Shown here piece after piece: positions 34,957-43,694 of a stretch of DNA of 64,000 bases. The stretch comes from Cobetia amphilecti. GTDB lineage: Bacteria; Pseudomonadota; Gammaproteobacteria; Pseudomonadales; Halomonadaceae. Position numbers and translations under genes: made by a program. The stretch spans positions 1,922,001 to 1,986,000 of the forward strand of contig NZ_CP084115.1 in assembly GCF_020217465.1 (NCBI RefSeq), in the 5' to 3' direction. Every line of letters starts with the position of its first letter. The stretch's first letter is position 1. Under the pieces are notes generated by a model that had not been told where the DNA came from, made no database searches, and saw only the letters and a list, made by a program, of their open reading frames with translations.

Positions 34957-35012
34957 AGAGTCGGTCAATCAGAGTCGGTCAATCAGAGCAGGTCAATAAG
35001 AGTCGGTTCGCC
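34957..35012 (+). repeat. 14-bp tandem repeat, four units
   Basis: agagtcggtcaatc twice exactly, then agagcaggtcaata and agagtcggttcgcc, upstream of the membrane-protein gene at 35098. Confidence 0.85.
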
Positions 35013-35097
35013 CACATCGAGTCTTCATGCGAGGCGCCACAGACGACAGTCTGACGGGTCGGTGGCATCATGCGGCTTTGTCCTGATGGAGCGTTAG

Positions 35098-36042
35098 ATG
35101 TCACCTCATGAGCCTGAAGAGCCTACCGCCCGCTCGGAGTCTTCGCCTGCCGCCGTACCCACCTCCGTGACGAAGACTGCCGGGCCGCGCCTGCCCGTCA
35201 AGCCCGGGACGCCGGAAGGGGCACAGGTACCGCGCATCCTGCTGGTCGCCATCTTGGTGGTGATGGCGGTGCTTGCCTGGTGGGAAATGCCGCAGCAGTG
35301 GGCGCTGGATTTCCTCGACGCCACTCTGGGTCAGGCCTTCAGTGCCTTCGCCATCGCCAAGGGCCTGAACGCGACCATCTCGGTACTGCAGTCTTCGACC
35401 ATCGACCTGCAGGTCTTTCAGGTCTCGCCCGGGGAAGCGCTGGACCCCGCCAATGACATGATCGAGCGCTTCTCGTGGGTGATGTTCGCGGCGACCGGCT
35501 CGCTGGCGCTGCAGAAACTGCTGCTGGGCATTTCCGGCTCGCTGATCATCAAGGCATTCGCCAGTGGTGCCTGCCTGCTGGCGGCTCTCGGGCTGCTCAC
35601 CGGTAGTCGCCAATCGGGCGAGGGGATGCATCCCCGCCAGCGCTGGTGGCAGGTGGCCATTCTGCGCGTGGCCCTGTGGGGCATCGCACTGCGCTTCGCG
35701 GTGCTGAGTGTCGCGCTGGCCAGCGGCGCCGCGGGTCAGGCCTTTCTCGATGACAGTCGCGATACCCAGATGGCGCAGCTGAGCGTGACGCAGCAGCAGC
35801 TGGCGGAAGTCGCCGACAAGCAGGTAGGTGGCGCGCACGAGGAGCGCAGCTGGTGGCAGCAGTTCAAGGGCAGCATGGAAGGCTGGGTCGGTGGGCCGAT
35901 CACCAGTGTTACCCAGGGCTTTGATGCGATGACCGACAAGGTGATCGACCTGACCATGCTGTTCATCACCCAGACGGTACTGTTCCCGCTGGGCTTTCTG
36001 TGGATCGCGCTACGGCTGCTGCGCGGGCTGGCAAGGTTGTAG
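35098..36042 (+). CDS. Integral membrane protein of unknown function
   Basis: 314 residues. A ~45-residue Pro/Thr/Ser-rich cytoplasmic N-terminus is followed by TM1 (ILLVAILVVMAVLAWW). Then comes a probable periplasmic domain with amphipathic stretches, TM segments near ALQKLLLGISGSLIIKAFASGACLLAALGLL and WQVAILRVALWGIALRFAVLSVALASGAAG. A polar Gln/Glu-rich loop (~residues 218-270) and a last TM (LFITQTVLFPLGFLWIALRLL) follow. I do not recognise the family. GGAG precedes the ATG by about 6 nt. No operon partner; a 12-bp duplication covers its stop codon and a hexanucleotide repeat follows. Confidence 0.7.
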   Translation: MSPHEPEEPTARSESSPAAVPTSVTKTAGPRLPVKPGTPEGAQVPRILLVAILVVMAVLAWWEMPQQWALDFLDATLGQAFSAFAIAKGLNATISVLQSSTIDLQVFQVSPGEALDPANDMIERFSWVMFAATGSLALQKLLLGISGSLIIKAFASGACLLAALGLLTGSRQSGEGMHPRQRWWQVAILRVALWGIALRFAVLSVALASGAAGQAFLDDSRDTQMAQLSVTQQQLAEVADKQVGGAHEERSWWQQFKGSMEGWVGGPITSVTQGFDAMTDKVIDLTMLFITQTVLFPLGFLWIALRLLRGLARL

Positions 36043-36069
36043 TGACGCTTGCAGTGACGCTTGCAGTGA
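36041..36069 (+). repeat. 12-bp tandem duplication at the stop codon
   Basis: agtgacgcttgc occurs at 36041-36052 and 36053-36064, followed by agtga. The TAG stop (36040-36042) overlaps the first unit. Confidence 0.85.
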
Positions 36070-36093
36070 TATGTGAGGTGACGAGTGAAATGA

Positions 36094-36214
<121 letters not shown>

Positions 36215-36227
36215 TGTGGCAGAGACG

Positions 36228-36680
36228 TCATAGCCGCGCACCGCCACGCCGGTGCTTCACGCGAGTCATCAGCGACTTGCAGTCGACGGAGAGAATCTCG
36301 TCGCGATTGAAGATATGCGCGCGCACGAAGGCATCGAAGGCCTCGTAGCTGTCGGTGAGGGTGTGGATGTGCAGGCTTTTCAGGTCGCTCATGATATAGA
36401 GGCTGACCACCTCGACGCAGGCGGAAAGCTCCTCGGCGATGCGTTCGATGGCACTGGGGGCGACGGTCAGATCCACGAAGGTGGAGATGCCCTTGCCGAG
36501 CTTGTCGGGGTTGATGACGGCGGTGAACTGTTCGATCACGCCGCTCTCGACCAGCGCCTGGACGCGGCTGCGTGCATGGGCACGCGAAATGCCGAGCTTG
36601 CGGGCGATATCGGCGTAGGACATGCGACCATCCTTGATCAGCAGGTTGAGCAGCTCACTGTCGGTGCGGTTGAGATTCAT
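36228..36680 (-). CDS. Lrp/AsnC-family transcriptional regulator
   Basis: 150 residues. N-terminal HTH: DSELLNLLIKDGRMSYADIARKLGISRAHARSRVQALVESGVI, with the recognition helix at SRAHARSRVQAL (residues ~31-42), then an Lrp-type RAM domain (STFVDLTVAPSAIERIAEEL, YIMSDLKSLHIHTL). Such proteins sense amino acids. Start ATG 36680 gives the family length; the frame is open 132 nt further. No obvious target is adjacent; the next gene upstream (5'-nucleotidase) points the same way but is separated by a hairpin. Confidence 0.82.
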   Translation of the reverse strand: MNLNRTDSELLNLLIKDGRMSYADIARKLGISRAHARSRVQALVESGVIEQFTAVINPDKLGKGISTFVDLTVAPSAIERIAEELSACVEVVSLYIMSDLKSLHIHTLTDSYEAFDAFVRAHIFNRDEILSVDCKSLMTRVKHRRGGARL

Positions 36681-36796
36681 GGGCCAGGGTCTCGACGGTC
36701 TTTGTTGTAGTGGTGCGCATGTCGTATCAAACCTGTGCGGTCCGCACTTGTATAGTCCGACTGCAGCCCTGGCGAGGATATTCCGGCTCTGGAAAC

Positions 36797-36826
36797 GACA
36801 ACGGGACGCCAAGGCGTCCCGTTGTC
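36797..36826 (-). terminator. Hairpin after the 5'-nucleotidase gene
   Basis: A 14-bp perfect stem GACAACGGGACGCC / GGCGTCCCGTTGTC with a very short loop. On the - strand it is followed by GTTTCC, a weak T-run. Confidence 0.7.
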
Positions 36827-36857
36827 ATGTGCATGTTTAGAGCAGAAGCCTCAAGCG

Positions 36858-38573
36858 TCACTGATAGACGATCTCGCCCTGGGGCGCGTACGGCGCGACG
36901 TCGATCGGGCTCTGCTCGGCAAGGTAGGCCTTGAGCACATCGGCATCGACGAAGCCGGTATCCAGATAACCCGGCAGGTCAGTGACCTTCGGGTAGCCAT
37001 CCCCGCCGGCGGCATTGAAGCTTGGGATGGTGAAGCGATACTGGGCGTCCATGGCCAATGGCTGGCCCTGAATCATCACGTCGGAGACGCTGCCTTCCTC
37101 GCGATTGACGCGCAGGCTGATGCCGGCGAACTGGGCATAGGCGCCGGAGTCCACCGGTTGGGTGGCCACCGCCTCGAGATACTCGAGCACCTCGCTACCT
37201 GACATGCTGACGACCCCAACGGTATTGCCGAAGGGCAGCACGGTCAGCACATCCTTGTAGGTGATCTCGCCCGCGGGAAGCGAGGCGCGCACGCCACCTG
37301 CGTTCATCACGCCGAAGTCGGCCTTGCCGGCCTGCATGGCGGCGGTGGCGATCAGGCGTCCCAGATTGGTCTGGGCAAAGCGCACCACGTTGCGATCGCC
37401 TTCCAGCTTGCCGTTGCTCTGCGCGACCATGACGTTGAGCTGCGCCTGGCCCTTTTCCTGATAGGGGCGCAGGAATTCGCGCAGTTCGCTGTCCTCGGCA
37501 ATTTCCTCCGCGACCAGCACCTTCCTGCGCTCGCCATTCTCCTCGACGGTCTTCTTGAGATTCACCGGAATCAGCTGATAGTTGACCATGGTCAGCTCGC
37601 CATTGCGGAACTCGTAATCGGCGCGTCCCACGTACTTGCCCCATTCATGCGCCTGGACGATGTAGGTGCCGTTCTGGCGGTCCGGCTGGCAATCATCGCC
37701 GGGCGCAAAGTCCGCCATCCGGTTGGCGCCCTCCATGCAGACCGGCTCCTGGGAGTGGCCACCGACGATCATGTCCAGTTCGCCGTAGGGCAGATAACGC
37801 GCCAGAGAGACATCGCCCGGCGCATTGATGCCATGCTCGGCATTCTGATAGTGGCCCATGTGGGTGACGGCGAAGATCAGGTCCGGCTGCTCATGCTCGT
37901 TGAGCTCCTCGATGGCCTTGCGCGCCTCTTCCTTGGGGTCGCGGAAGTCGAGATTGCCGAAGTATTCGGGGTTGCCGATGCGCACGGTGTCTTCGGTGGT
38001 CAGGCCGATCACCGCGATCTGGATGCCATGCTCATCGAAGATCTTCCAGGGCGCGAACAGGCGCTCGCCGCTGGTCTTGTCATAGATGTTGGCGGCCAGC
38101 ATCGGGAAGTCGGCCCAGTCGGGCTGCTTGAGCAGCACTTCCAGCGGGTTGTCGAATTCATGGTTGCCCACCGCCATGGCGTCGTAGCCGATGCGATTCA
38201 TGCCCTTGAAGTCGGGTTCGGCCTGCTGGAGATCGGATTCCGGCACGCCGGTGTTGATGTCGCCACCCGACAGCAACAGTACGCTGCCGCCTGCGGATTC
38301 CACCTCGGCGCGGATGCGGTCGACCAGCGTCTTGCGCGCCGACATGCCGTACTCGCCATCACTGCTCTGCCAGAAGCGACCGTGGTGATCGTTTGTGTGC
38401 AGCACCGTCAGGTGATAGGTGGTGTCGGCCTGCCATTCATGGCCCGCCTGGCTGGCACAGGCACTCAGCGTACTGAGCAATGCAGCCCCCAGCAGGGCCT
38501 TCAGCGCCATGCGCGAGCGGGGGGATGTGCGCAAGCGCGGCGCGTTTGATGAGGTGAGTCGAGTATTCAGCAT
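36858..38573 (-). CDS. UshA-type 5'-nucleotidase / UDP-sugar hydrolase family lipoprotein
   Basis: 571 residues. A lipoprotein signal (LLGAALLSTLSAC, Cys at ~39) anchors it to the outer or inner membrane facing the periplasm. The metallophosphoesterase domain has HTNDHHGRF, GGDINTG, GNHEFDNP, THMGH and GGHSQEP; the C-terminal nucleotide-binding domain has NAGGVRASLPAGEITYKDVLTVLPFGN and a late FNAAGGDGYP. It releases phosphate and nucleosides from extracellular nucleotides, feeding the NCS2 permease and purine degradation encoded next door. It is a little longer than E. coli UshA (550). Confidence 0.85.
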   Translation of the reverse strand: MLNTRLTSSNAPRLRTSPRSRMALKALLGAALLSTLSACASQAGHEWQADTTYHLTVLHTNDHHGRFWQSSDGEYGMSARKTLVDRIRAEVESAGGSVLLLSGGDINTGVPESDLQQAEPDFKGMNRIGYDAMAVGNHEFDNPLEVLLKQPDWADFPMLAANIYDKTSGERLFAPWKIFDEHGIQIAVIGLTTEDTVRIGNPEYFGNLDFRDPKEEARKAIEELNEHEQPDLIFAVTHMGHYQNAEHGINAPGDVSLARYLPYGELDMIVGGHSQEPVCMEGANRMADFAPGDDCQPDRQNGTYIVQAHEWGKYVGRADYEFRNGELTMVNYQLIPVNLKKTVEENGERRKVLVAEEIAEDSELREFLRPYQEKGQAQLNVMVAQSNGKLEGDRNVVRFAQTNLGRLIATAAMQAGKADFGVMNAGGVRASLPAGEITYKDVLTVLPFGNTVGVVSMSGSEVLEYLEAVATQPVDSGAYAQFAGISLRVNREEGSVSDVMIQGQPLAMDAQYRFTIPSFNAAGGDGYPKVTDLPGYLDTGFVDADVLKAYLAEQSPIDVAPYAPQGEIVYQ

Positions 38574-38630
38574 GAGCGATACGTTCCTTGTGTCTGGCTC
38601 CGAGGCGCAATGGCGCGTTCCAATCTATAA

Positions 38631-38690
38631 GTGCTGATTGTAAGAGTACTGATTGCAAGAGTGCTGATTGCAAGAGTGTTGATGGTAAAA
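38631..38690. repeat. 15-bp tandem repeat, four units, upstream of the 5'-nucleotidase gene
   Basis: gtgctgattgtaaga, gtactgattgcaaga, gtgctgattgcaaga and gtgttgatggtaaaa, 57 bp before the start. The rest of the 352-bp gap (38574-38925) holds further loose repeats of GAAGAAGCGCG (38815-38840) and a terminator, but no gene. Confidence 0.9.
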
Positions 38691-38865
38691 CTGCTTGAAG
38701 GGTGGAGACGGCATGAACAACCCCATGCAGTCTGCCTCATTGCTGTGGAGATTGGATGACCGACACCCGAAGTGCGAACCTTGCGACGTTTGCGAGCTCT
38801 CGCGATTGGCATGAAGAAGCGCGGCTGACCTGAAGAAGCGCGATTGGCATCAAGAGGGCGACCGA

Positions 38866-38904
38866 CATGAAAAAACCGGCCAATGATGCGCCGGTTCTTT
38901 CATG
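38866..38904. terminator. Terminator of the NCS2 permease gene
   Basis: CATGAAAAAACCGGC pairs with GCCGGTTCTTTCATG around a 9-nt loop, with one mismatch in the A/T part. On the - strand the right arm reads through to a T-rich arm TTTTTTCATG. Confidence 0.75.
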
Positions 38905-38925
38905 TCTCATTGCTGCGCCTGCGGG

Positions 38926-40356
38926 TCAGGCGTGTTCCTGGTCCGCGCTGATGCTGTCGGTGGATTCACGCTCACTCGCCTTGGGATTGAACACCTCGGC
39001 GTCTTCCATCTTCGGCAGCAGCAGCTCGGCGATGATGGCGGTCAGGCCGCCCATGGTGATCGGCGAGCGCAGCGCATCGGCGAAGGCGCCCGGAATGGCG
39101 TTCAGCACATCCGGCACCATGCCGACGCCAAGTCCCAGCCCCAGGGCCAGCGCGATGATCATCATCTCGCGACGCCCGATGGGCTGCGCCATCAGGATGC
39201 GGATGCCGGACACCGCGATCAGCGCGAACATCAGCGTGGTGGTGGCGCCGAGCACCGGGCGCGGCATCTGGGTCAGCAGGGTGGCGATGAAGGGCGACAG
39301 GCCCAGCAGCAGCAGGAAGCCGGCCACGTAGCGGCCCACATGGCGGCTGGCGATGCCGGTCAGCTGGATCACGCCGGTGTTCTGGCTGAAGGTGGTGTTG
39401 GGGAAGGTGCCGGCCAGCGCGCCGAGCGCGGAATTCAGGCCATCGCCCAGCACGCCGCCACGCAGACGCTTCTGGTGCAGCTCATCATCCACGGCGAGAC
39501 CCGAGGCGCGTGCGCTGCCGGTGAGGTCACCGACTGTCTCGATGGCGGTGATCATGAAGATGAAGGCCACCGGCAGGAAGGCGGCCAGCGAGAAATCGAA
39601 GCCGGTATTCAGGGTTGCCGGATGCGGCAGGGCCAGCAGGGCGGCATCGGCCAGCTGCGGTGCATCATAGAGGCCACCGATGGCGGCGATGATGCAGCCG
39701 ACGGCCATGCCGATGAAGATGGAGGCGATTCTCAGCCACGGATGACGCGAGACCTGACAGGCCAGCACCGTGATCAGCACACAACCGGCCAGCGCCAGAT
39801 TGGCGGGCGCACCGAAGTCCTCGGCGCCGAAGCCGCCGCCGATGTCCGTCATGCCCACCTGGATCAGGCTCAGGCCGATCAGCATCACCACCACGCCGGT
39901 GACCACGGGCGTGATGACCCGCTTGAGCCACGGCAGCACCGTGCCCAGCGCCATCTCGATCAGGCTGCCGGCCAGGCAGGTGCCGAACAGCACCGCCAGT
40001 ACCTGTTCGTCACTGGCATTCTGCGAACGAGCGATCAATCCGGCGGTGATCAGCGCGGACACGAAGCTGAAACTGGTGCCCTGGATGCTCAACAGCCCTG
40101 AGCCGAACGGGCCGATGCGCTGGGACTGGATCCAGGTGGCGACCCCGGAGACCACCAGTGCCATCGACAGCAGGCTGGCGGTGTAGGCATCGAGGCCCAG
40201 CGCGCTGGTGATGATCAATGTTGGTGCAATGATACCGGCCAGACTGGCCAGCAGATGCTGGGCGCCGGCGAGGGCCGAGATGGGGACCGACGGGCAGCTT
40301 TCGAGGCCGAGCAGTGGTTCGTCGATCCCCTTGGAATCGGAAGAGGATTGGCTCAT
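38926..40356 (-). CDS. NCS2-family purine (xanthine/urate) permease
   Basis: 476-residue nucleobase:cation symporter-2 with about 14 membrane segments. The NAT signature reads QNTGVIQLTGIASR near residue 310, preceded by FPNTTFS, the arrangement found in xanthine and urate transporters (UacT/XanQ type) rather than uracil transporters. FMITAIETVGDLTGSAR carries the conserved Glu of TM8. Likely imports xanthine or urate for the purine genes of this window. ATG 40356 follows AAGGAGCGTCAC; an upstream Met lacks a ribosome site. Confidence 0.85.
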   Translation of the reverse strand: MSQSSSDSKGIDEPLLGLESCPSVPISALAGAQHLLASLAGIIAPTLIITSALGLDAYTASLLSMALVVSGVATWIQSQRIGPFGSGLLSIQGTSFSFVSALITAGLIARSQNASDEQVLAVLFGTCLAGSLIEMALGTVLPWLKRVITPVVTGVVVMLIGLSLIQVGMTDIGGGFGAEDFGAPANLALAGCVLITVLACQVSRHPWLRIASIFIGMAVGCIIAAIGGLYDAPQLADAALLALPHPATLNTGFDFSLAAFLPVAFIFMITAIETVGDLTGSARASGLAVDDELHQKRLRGGVLGDGLNSALGALAGTFPNTTFSQNTGVIQLTGIASRHVGRYVAGFLLLLGLSPFIATLLTQMPRPVLGATTTLMFALIAVSGIRILMAQPIGRREMMIIALALGLGLGVGMVPDVLNAIPGAFADALRSPITMGGLTAIIAELLLPKMEDAEVFNPKASERESTDSISADQEHA

Positions 40357-40432
40357 GTGACGCTCCTTGTTCTGCTCGCGGTGCAATGGCGAAAATGGTG
40401 TCGGGCACTGGAGTGTTCAGCGCGGGCAGCCA

Positions 40433-40461
40433 ATTATAAGCAAGATGTGAACCAAGTTCAG
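40433..40461 (-). promoter_or_regulatory. Sigma-70 promoter of the permease gene with overlapping dyad
   Basis: On the - strand: CTGAAC, 17 nt, then a perfect TATAAT (40438-40433), 77 bp before the start. The -35 is covered by the dyad TGAACCAAGTTCA (40448-40460), a likely regulator site. The -35 itself is poor, which would fit an activator. Confidence 0.5.
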
Positions 40462-40549
40462 TGCTCGTATCGATTTTTCCATTACTTGTTGCGTGTCCCG
40501 CGGCCAGGCCAGCGGATCAGCAGGCCAAGCCCGTGTACCACAAACGCAA

Positions 40550-40582
40550 GATCCCCGCCGGGCGTCATGCCCGGCGGGGATC
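40550..40582 (-). terminator. Terminator of the ABM monooxygenase gene
   Basis: A 14-bp perfect stem GATCCCCGCCGGGC / GCCCGGCGGGGATC with a 5-nt loop; the - strand continues TTGCGTTTG. Confidence 0.8.
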
Positions 40583-40624
40583 GGTCTTTGCTCTCGCGGC
40601 GCCTTGTCTGAGCGAAGGTACGCC

Positions 40625-40650
40625 CAGCGGCTCAGCGGCTCAGCGGCTCA
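40625..40650 (-). repeat. 8-bp tandem repeat, three units, across the ABM stop codon
   Basis: cagcggct at 40625-40632, 40633-40640 and 40641-40648. On the coding strand each unit junction reads TGA, so the stop codon itself is triplicated. Confidence 0.85.
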
Positions 40651-40956
40651 GGGCGTCAGCAGGCGCTGGATATTGAGGCTGATCTCGCCTTCGCCGAAGG
40701 TGCTAAGGAAGCCCTGGAAGTGTTCGGTGGCCACGTGGGCTTCGATGGCGTCTTCATCCCACCATTCTTCCAGTACCACGAAGTCGCCTTCCGGTACCGG
40801 CTCACCTTCCGCGACGTTCTTGTCGATCGCGAAGAATTCGTACTGCAGGCAGCCCTTGTCGGACTGGCTCTTCTCGACCAGTTCGGCGAGAGCATCGCGT
40901 GCCTTGTCCTGCTGGTCGGCGGGGAAGGTCAGTGTCGCGATAAGCTTGATGGACAT
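40648..40956 (-). CDS. Antibiotic biosynthesis monooxygenase (ABM) domain protein
   Basis: 102 residues, single ferredoxin-like ABM domain similar to YgiN: IKLIATLTFPADQQDKARDALAEL at the start, GCLQYEFFAI, FVVLEEWWDEDAIEAHVATEHFQ (conserved W and H) near residues 60-80. Members act as cofactor-less quinol oxygenases or haem-degrading enzymes; no further assignment is possible. Start ATG 40956 follows ACAGGA; the longer frame upstream is Arg/Pro-rich with no homology. Confidence 0.78.
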   Translation of the reverse strand: MSIKLIATLTFPADQQDKARDALAELVEKSQSDKGCLQYEFFAIDKNVAEGEPVPEGDFVVLEEWWDEDAIEAHVATEHFQGFLSTFGEGEISLNIQRLLTP

Positions 40957-41262
40957 GGCATGAATCCTGTCGTGGGCGTAAGAAGTGGACGTAACGGATG
41001 GGCGAAACGAATCAGGCACGCAAGCCGGACATCGCCGCCGGGAATGCACTGCGCTGGCCTGCCTCGAAAAGGTGGCATGTCCGCCATCGGGATGCAATGC
41101 GGCGGGCACGGGCGGCGACTTGCCCCCCGTGCCCGCCGTTGGCCCGCAAGGCGGACACGTCGATGACTTGCGGACAGCTGCTGTGAACAGATCTTCAGAA
41201 TCCGCTCTTGAGCGCCAGCTGCTGAGAGCTCGGCCTTGAGAGCCCGGCCTTGAGAGCGAGCC
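40957..41262. other. Intergenic region ABM / nitroreductase with 14-bp repeat
   Basis: No gene seen. At its right end agctcggccttgag (41227-41240) is followed by agcccggccttgag (41241-41254), a 14-bp tandem duplication ending 8 bp beyond the nitroreductase stop. A GC-rich inverted repeat near 41105-41160 (GGGCACGGGCGGC... with GCCGTTGGCCC) may form RNA structure. Confidence 0.5.
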
Positions 41263-41922
41263 TTACAGGCGAGTGAAGATCTCGTCTGCCGGAAGACGGG
41301 ACTTGGGCAGCTCGGCATTGAAATCGTCAGCGGCGCGGTAACCCAGGCTCACGGCGACCAGGGCGTTGAAGCCTTTCTCGCGCAGACCGAATTCCGCATC
41401 CAGCGCCACCGGGTCGATGCCTTCCAGCGGCACCGCATCGATGTTGAGGCTGGAGGCCGCATACAGCAGGCTGCCGTAGTTGAGGTAAACCTGCTTGTCC
41501 ATCCAGTGCTGCAGGTCCTTGAGGTCATGACGGTGCAGGTCGATGAACAGACGACGCGCGCCGTCCATCATCGCGCTGAACTCGTCATCCTTCTTGAAGC
41601 GGCCATCAGACGCTTCGGTGTCCAGCAGGTGGTTCAGGTAGTCGTCGTCCAGGGTGGAGCGAGTGCAGAACAGCACGACGTGAGATGCATTGGTGATCTT
41701 CGGCGAATTGAAGGCGTACTTGTCATCGGTACCGGCGCGAGCGAAGCGCTGCTTGGCATCATCAGATTCCAGCACCAGGAAGTGCCACGGCTGGGAATTG
41801 ACGCTGGAAGCGCTCAGGCGCATCACGTTTTCCAGTTCCTGCCAGTCGGCGGCGCTGATCTTGCGTGCCGGATCGAAGGCCTTGGTGGAATAGCGGCGTT
41901 GCATGATGGCGGTGGGAGTCAT
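41263..41922 (-). CDS. NfsB-like oxygen-insensitive nitroreductase
   Basis: 219 residues, FMN-dependent, homologous to E. coli NfsB/dihydropteridine reductase. RYSTKAFDPARKIS near the N-terminus, LSASSVNSQPWHFLVLE (residues ~36-53) with the FMN-binding Ser-Asn-Gln-Pro-Trp, VYLNYGSLLYAASSLNIDAVPLEGID and the C-terminal GYRAADDFN-x(8)-PADEIFTRL. It reduces nitroaromatics and quinones with NAD(P)H. Single gene, no regulator adjacent. Confidence 0.88.
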   Translation of the reverse strand: MTPTAIMQRRYSTKAFDPARKISAADWQELENVMRLSASSVNSQPWHFLVLESDDAKQRFARAGTDDKYAFNSPKITNASHVVLFCTRSTLDDDYLNHLLDTEASDGRFKKDDEFSAMMDGARRLFIDLHRHDLKDLQHWMDKQVYLNYGSLLYAASSLNIDAVPLEGIDPVALDAEFGLREKGFNALVAVSLGYRAADDFNAELPKSRLPADEIFTRL

Positions 41923-42050
41923 GATGACGGTCCTCGTAGTGGCAGGCCAGTCGCAGAGCGTCCATAGACCTTTTGGAAGAAGATGTCGCCATCATAGCGA
42001 GTGGATTCAGCGTTGAGTATCCGCGTTGCGCGCATCTTTAAGATGAAAAA

Positions 42051-42079
42051 ATGGCACCAATCCCGGGAATTGGTGCCAT
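42051..42079 (-). terminator. Terminator of the xdhABC-guaD operon
   Basis: An 11-bp perfect stem ATGGCACCAAT / ATTGGTGCCAT with a 7-nt loop; on the - strand it runs straight into TTTTTTC. Confidence 0.92.
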
Positions 42080-42110
42080 ATGTCAATTACTTGTCATCGC
42101 TGTGATGCTT

Positions 42111-43694
42111 TCATGGCATTAATGCTGCGGCGTGCTCTCTGGATGGCGTACCAGAAGAAGCACTCAGCATCAGGCCGTGCAGCTTGCGGCACTGGCCCGC
42201 CACATGGACTTCGCGAATCACGCGGTCGTCGCCCAGCATCATCAATGCGAACAGCACCTCCTGCAGCGATACCTGCGTGGACTGACCCCAGCGAGTGCGC
42301 CGTGCCAGCAAGGGCGTGGCGGCGGGGTCGAGCACGATGACATCGGCTTCCATGCCCGGACGCAGGTTGCCGACCTTGTCTTCCAGACGCATGGCGCGCG
42401 CATTGCCCAGCGTCAGTTGATAGAAGCCCTGCCAGGGTGTCAGCGGTTGATTGGCGCGTGACTCAAGCCCCGCCACATCATGGGCGACAGCGCCGTGAAG
42501 CTGGCCGATCTGATAGGCGGCCTTGAGGCTCTCCAGCTGACACAGGCTGGAGCCACCGCCGACATCGGTGGCGATGCTGATGTTCATGCCCACGGCGCGG
42601 GCACTGGCGCGATCGAAGAGTCCGCTGCCGAGAAACAGGTTGGAGGTCGGGCAGAAGGCGATGCTGGCGCCCTGATCCGCGATGCGCTGACGCATGCCAT
42701 CGTCCAGGTGGATACCGTGGGCGAAGGTGGTGCGCTCATGGCTCAGGCCGACATCCTCATAGACCGCCAGATAATCCCGAGCGTCGGGGAACAGCTCGGC
42801 GACCCACTTCACCTCATCGAGATTCTCGGCCAGGTGGGTCTGCAGGTGCAGGTCCGGCTGGCTCTTGAGCAGTTGGCCGGCAGCCTTCAGCTGCTCGGGC
42901 GTGGAGGTCGGCGCGAAGCGCGGCGTCAGCACATAGCCGAGGCGGTCACGCCCGTGCCAGTCGGCGATCAGGCGCTCATCGTCCTTGAGCGCGGTGACCC
43001 CGGAGTCCAGCAGAGCGGGCGGGGCATTGCGGTCCATCATCACGCGCCCGGCGTGTACGCGCATATCGCGCGCCCGGGCAGCCCGGAACAGGGCATCGGC
43101 ACTGGTGGCATGTGAGGTGGCGAACACCTGGGCGCTGGTCGAGCCATGACACAGCAGCGCATCGAGGAAGGCATCGGCGAAACGCTGCTCGGCGGGGAAG
43201 GTGTAGGTATTCAGCCAGTCGATCAGGCAGTGGCCGTAGCTTGCGATGATATCCAGCTGCGGGAAGTGCACATGGGTATCGATGAAGCCCGGCATCATCA
43301 GGCCTTCGACGTTACGCGGCGGAGACAGGCGCATCAGCTCGCCCACGGCCTCATGTCGGACAAGCGAGCGATGATCCCCCACGGCGACCACATGGCCTGC
43401 ATGCATCACCAGCAGCGCATCGGTGTAGTGTTCGACGGCGCGTGCCAGGGTCGCCGCCATGTCAGAGGCTCGGCTGTTGCTGTTTCCTTGATTGCTATCT
43501 TGCTTATCGTTGCCATCGCTCGAGACCGCCTCACTCAGCATGGCGTCTGCAGGGTCGGCGACGAAATGCAGCAGCGCTCCGCGCAGTAGGCTGACGCAGG
43601 AAGCGTCCTTGGCGGCCGCGCGCAGGGCAGCCGTCAGGCGCTGCTCATCCAGGTGGCAGGCCGCAGTGTGCGACGTGTCTTGGTCAGTCATCAT
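42111..43694 (-). CDS. guaD: Guanine deaminase
   Basis: 527 residues, amidohydrolase fold; deaminates guanine to xanthine, feeding the xanthine dehydrogenase encoded upstream. Metal and catalytic motifs: PGFIDTHVHFPQLDIIASYG (His-x-His, ~137-139), LQTHLAENLDEV, FAHGIHLDD, and ATDVGGGSSLCQL. Typical GuaD has about 440 residues; this one carries extra N-terminal sequence, including a Ser/Asn/Asp-rich insertion (~residues 53-80: SEAVSSDGNDKQDSNQ), probably a surface loop. It overlaps xdhC by four bases (ATGA) and is last in the operon, before a strong terminator. Confidence 0.92.
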   Translation of the reverse strand: MMTDQDTSHTAACHLDEQRLTAALRAAAKDASCVSLLRGALLHFVADPADAMLSEAVSSDGNDKQDSNQGNSNSRASDMAATLARAVEHYTDALLVMHAGHVVAVGDHRSLVRHEAVGELMRLSPPRNVEGLMMPGFIDTHVHFPQLDIIASYGHCLIDWLNTYTFPAEQRFADAFLDALLCHGSTSAQVFATSHATSADALFRAARARDMRVHAGRVMMDRNAPPALLDSGVTALKDDERLIADWHGRDRLGYVLTPRFAPTSTPEQLKAAGQLLKSQPDLHLQTHLAENLDEVKWVAELFPDARDYLAVYEDVGLSHERTTFAHGIHLDDGMRQRIADQGASIAFCPTSNLFLGSGLFDRASARAVGMNISIATDVGGGSSLCQLESLKAAYQIGQLHGAVAHDVAGLESRANQPLTPWQGFYQLTLGNARAMRLEDKVGNLRPGMEADVIVLDPAATPLLARRTRWGQSTQVSLQEVLFALMMLGDDRVIREVHVAGQCRKLHGLMLSASSGTPSREHAAALMP

